From Silvibacterium sp. (lineage in GTDB: Bacteria > Acidobacteriota > Terriglobia > Terriglobales > Acidobacteriaceae): a stretch of 32,733 nucleotides of DNA. The notes under the pieces are model-generated. The model ran no database searches. It worked only from the letters and a program-made list of their open reading frames with translations, and had not been told where the DNA came from. Location: assembly GCA_019234945.1 (NCBI GenBank), contig JAFAKX010000064.1, positions 1-32,733 of the forward strand, written 5' to 3'. How positions within the stretch are numbered: the first letter of the stretch is position 1; every line of letters starts with the position of its first letter. A program made the position numbers and the translations under genes. This document shows positions 32,114 to 32,733 of this stretch, one piece after another.

Positions 32114-32733
32114 TTCGGTCGCACCCCGAGATCGGCCGCCGGCTCACGAGCGGAGAAGTCCATATCTGGAGGTTGAAGCCCGAGCCGGACGCTGAACTCG
32201 AGCCCTATTCACGCCTGCTCGGCGCAGAAGAGCGCGATCGCGCCGCGCGATTTCGCTTTCCGCATCTCACGCATCGTTTCATCGTCGATCACGGGCGGGT
32301 GCGCCTGATTCTTGGCGCCTGTTCCGAAATTGCTCCCGAAGACATCGCCTTCGCCGTAAACGAATACGGCAAGCCCGAGCTTGCCAATCCTGGGGCGACG
32401 GGGCCGGGTCGGCTGCGGTTCAACCTGTCGCACACCGAAGGGCTCACGCTGCTCGCGCTCTGTCTCGATGCCGATCTGGGCGTAGATGTAGAAGCGGTCC
32501 GTGCTATGAACGATCTCGAGCTGATCGCCGAATCGCACTTTTCGTCCCGCGAGATTGCTGCGCTTCGAGCTGTCGACCCTGTCGATCGGGAGCGGGCGTT
32601 CTTTCGCTGCTGGACCCGCAAGGAGGCTTTCCTCAAAGCTCACGGGCGCGGCCTGTCAATCCCGCTCGATTCCTTTGCCGTGAGCCTCGCCGCCGAAGCC
32701 TTACCGGCTCTGCTCGAATGCCGCTGGGACCCC
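32110..32733 (+). CDS. 4'-phosphopantetheinyl transferase (Sfp type), 3' end cut by window
   Basis: The enzyme moves 4'-phosphopantetheine from CoA to the carrier-domain serines of PKS/NRPS proteins, here most likely the four carriers encoded directly upstream. The visible 208 residues include SGEVHIWRLKPEP near the N-terminus, the KPELANP segment, FNLSHTEGLTLLAL, the magnesium-binding GVDVE (Asp126, Glu128), and FFRCWTRKEAFLKAHGRGL (Trp168, Lys171, Glu172, Lys176). This is the Sfp-type pattern, and the protein probably lacks only its last 20-50 residues. The frame opens after a stop at 32041 and no ATG/GTG precedes the conserved region. The start is set at CTG 32110, overlapping the NRPS stop and preceded by AGGAG. 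A TTG at 32173 would delete conserved sequence. The family is certain, the start is not. Confidence 0.88.
   Translation, partial: MIRSHPEIGRRLTSGEVHIWRLKPEPDAELEPYSRLLGAEERDRAARFRFPHLTHRFIVDHGRVRLILGACSEIAPEDIAFAVNEYGKPELANPGATGPGRLRFNLSHTEGLTLLALCLDADLGVDVEAVRAMNDLELIAESHFSSREIAALRAVDPVDRERAFFRCWTRKEAFLKAHGRGLSIPLDSFAVSLAAEALPALLECRWDP

Overview
The window is high-GC DNA with dense, often overlapping genes. It looks like an Acidobacteriota (Terriglobia-type) chromosome. That assignment is an inference from gene content and codon style (a sigma-54 regulated exopolysaccharide locus, UpxY/NusG-like factor, WecG-STAS fusion, GumC/Wzc-like protein); there is no rRNA or other firm taxonomic marker. 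No tRNA, rRNA, insertion sequence or CRISPR array was seen.

Layout. (1) 1-417: the 3' part of rplI (ribosomal protein L9), the housekeeping edge. (2) 602-8640: a plus-strand sugar/polysaccharide block with two GT4 glycosyltransferases, a polytopic GT39-like membrane protein, a GT2 glycosyltransferase and a two-domain Gfo/Idh/MocA-SDR fusion. A minus-strand FAH-family sugar-acid dehydratase interrupts it. (3) 8661-11897: a minus-strand group reading leftward: a sigma-54 enhancer-binding protein with a degenerate receiver-like domain, a left-handed beta-helix acetyltransferase and a GT2 glycosyltransferase. (4) 11898-12357: a 460-bp regulatory region with dyad repeats and a near-ideal -24/-12 sigma-54 promoter pointing right. 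(5) 12358 to the window end: a co-directional run of small XRE regulator, UpxY/NusG-like antiterminator, WecG/TagA-STAS fusion, membrane GT2, Wza-type export protein, Wzc/GumC-type co-polymerase, a 2824-residue PKS/aminotransferase/NRPS hybrid, a second NRPS with thioesterase, and a 4'-phosphopantetheinyl transferase cut by the window end.

How it may work together. The enhancer-binding protein would fire the sigma-54 promoter. The NusG paralogue would keep polymerase going through a transcript of more than 20 kb. The early genes make and export a polysaccharide; the distal genes make a small lipopeptide-like molecule. The assembly line reads T-KS-AT-ACP-aminotransferase-C-A-T / C-A*-T-TE. By analogy with iturin/mycosubtilin synthases it should extend an acyl chain with malonyl, aminate the beta-keto group, and couple the beta-amino acyl unit to an amino acid, predicted valine from the specificity-pocket residues. 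The second adenylation domain (A*) has lost its core motifs, and the terminal thioesterase has Cys instead of Ser as nucleophile.

The most unusual point is the physical fusion of an exopolysaccharide operon with a beta-amino-acyl NRPS/PKS line under one apparent sigma-54/antiterminator control. Several parts carry altered catalytic residues: the Wzc P-loop, the STAS phospho-site, the receiver Asp/Lys, the second A domain and the TE nucleophile.
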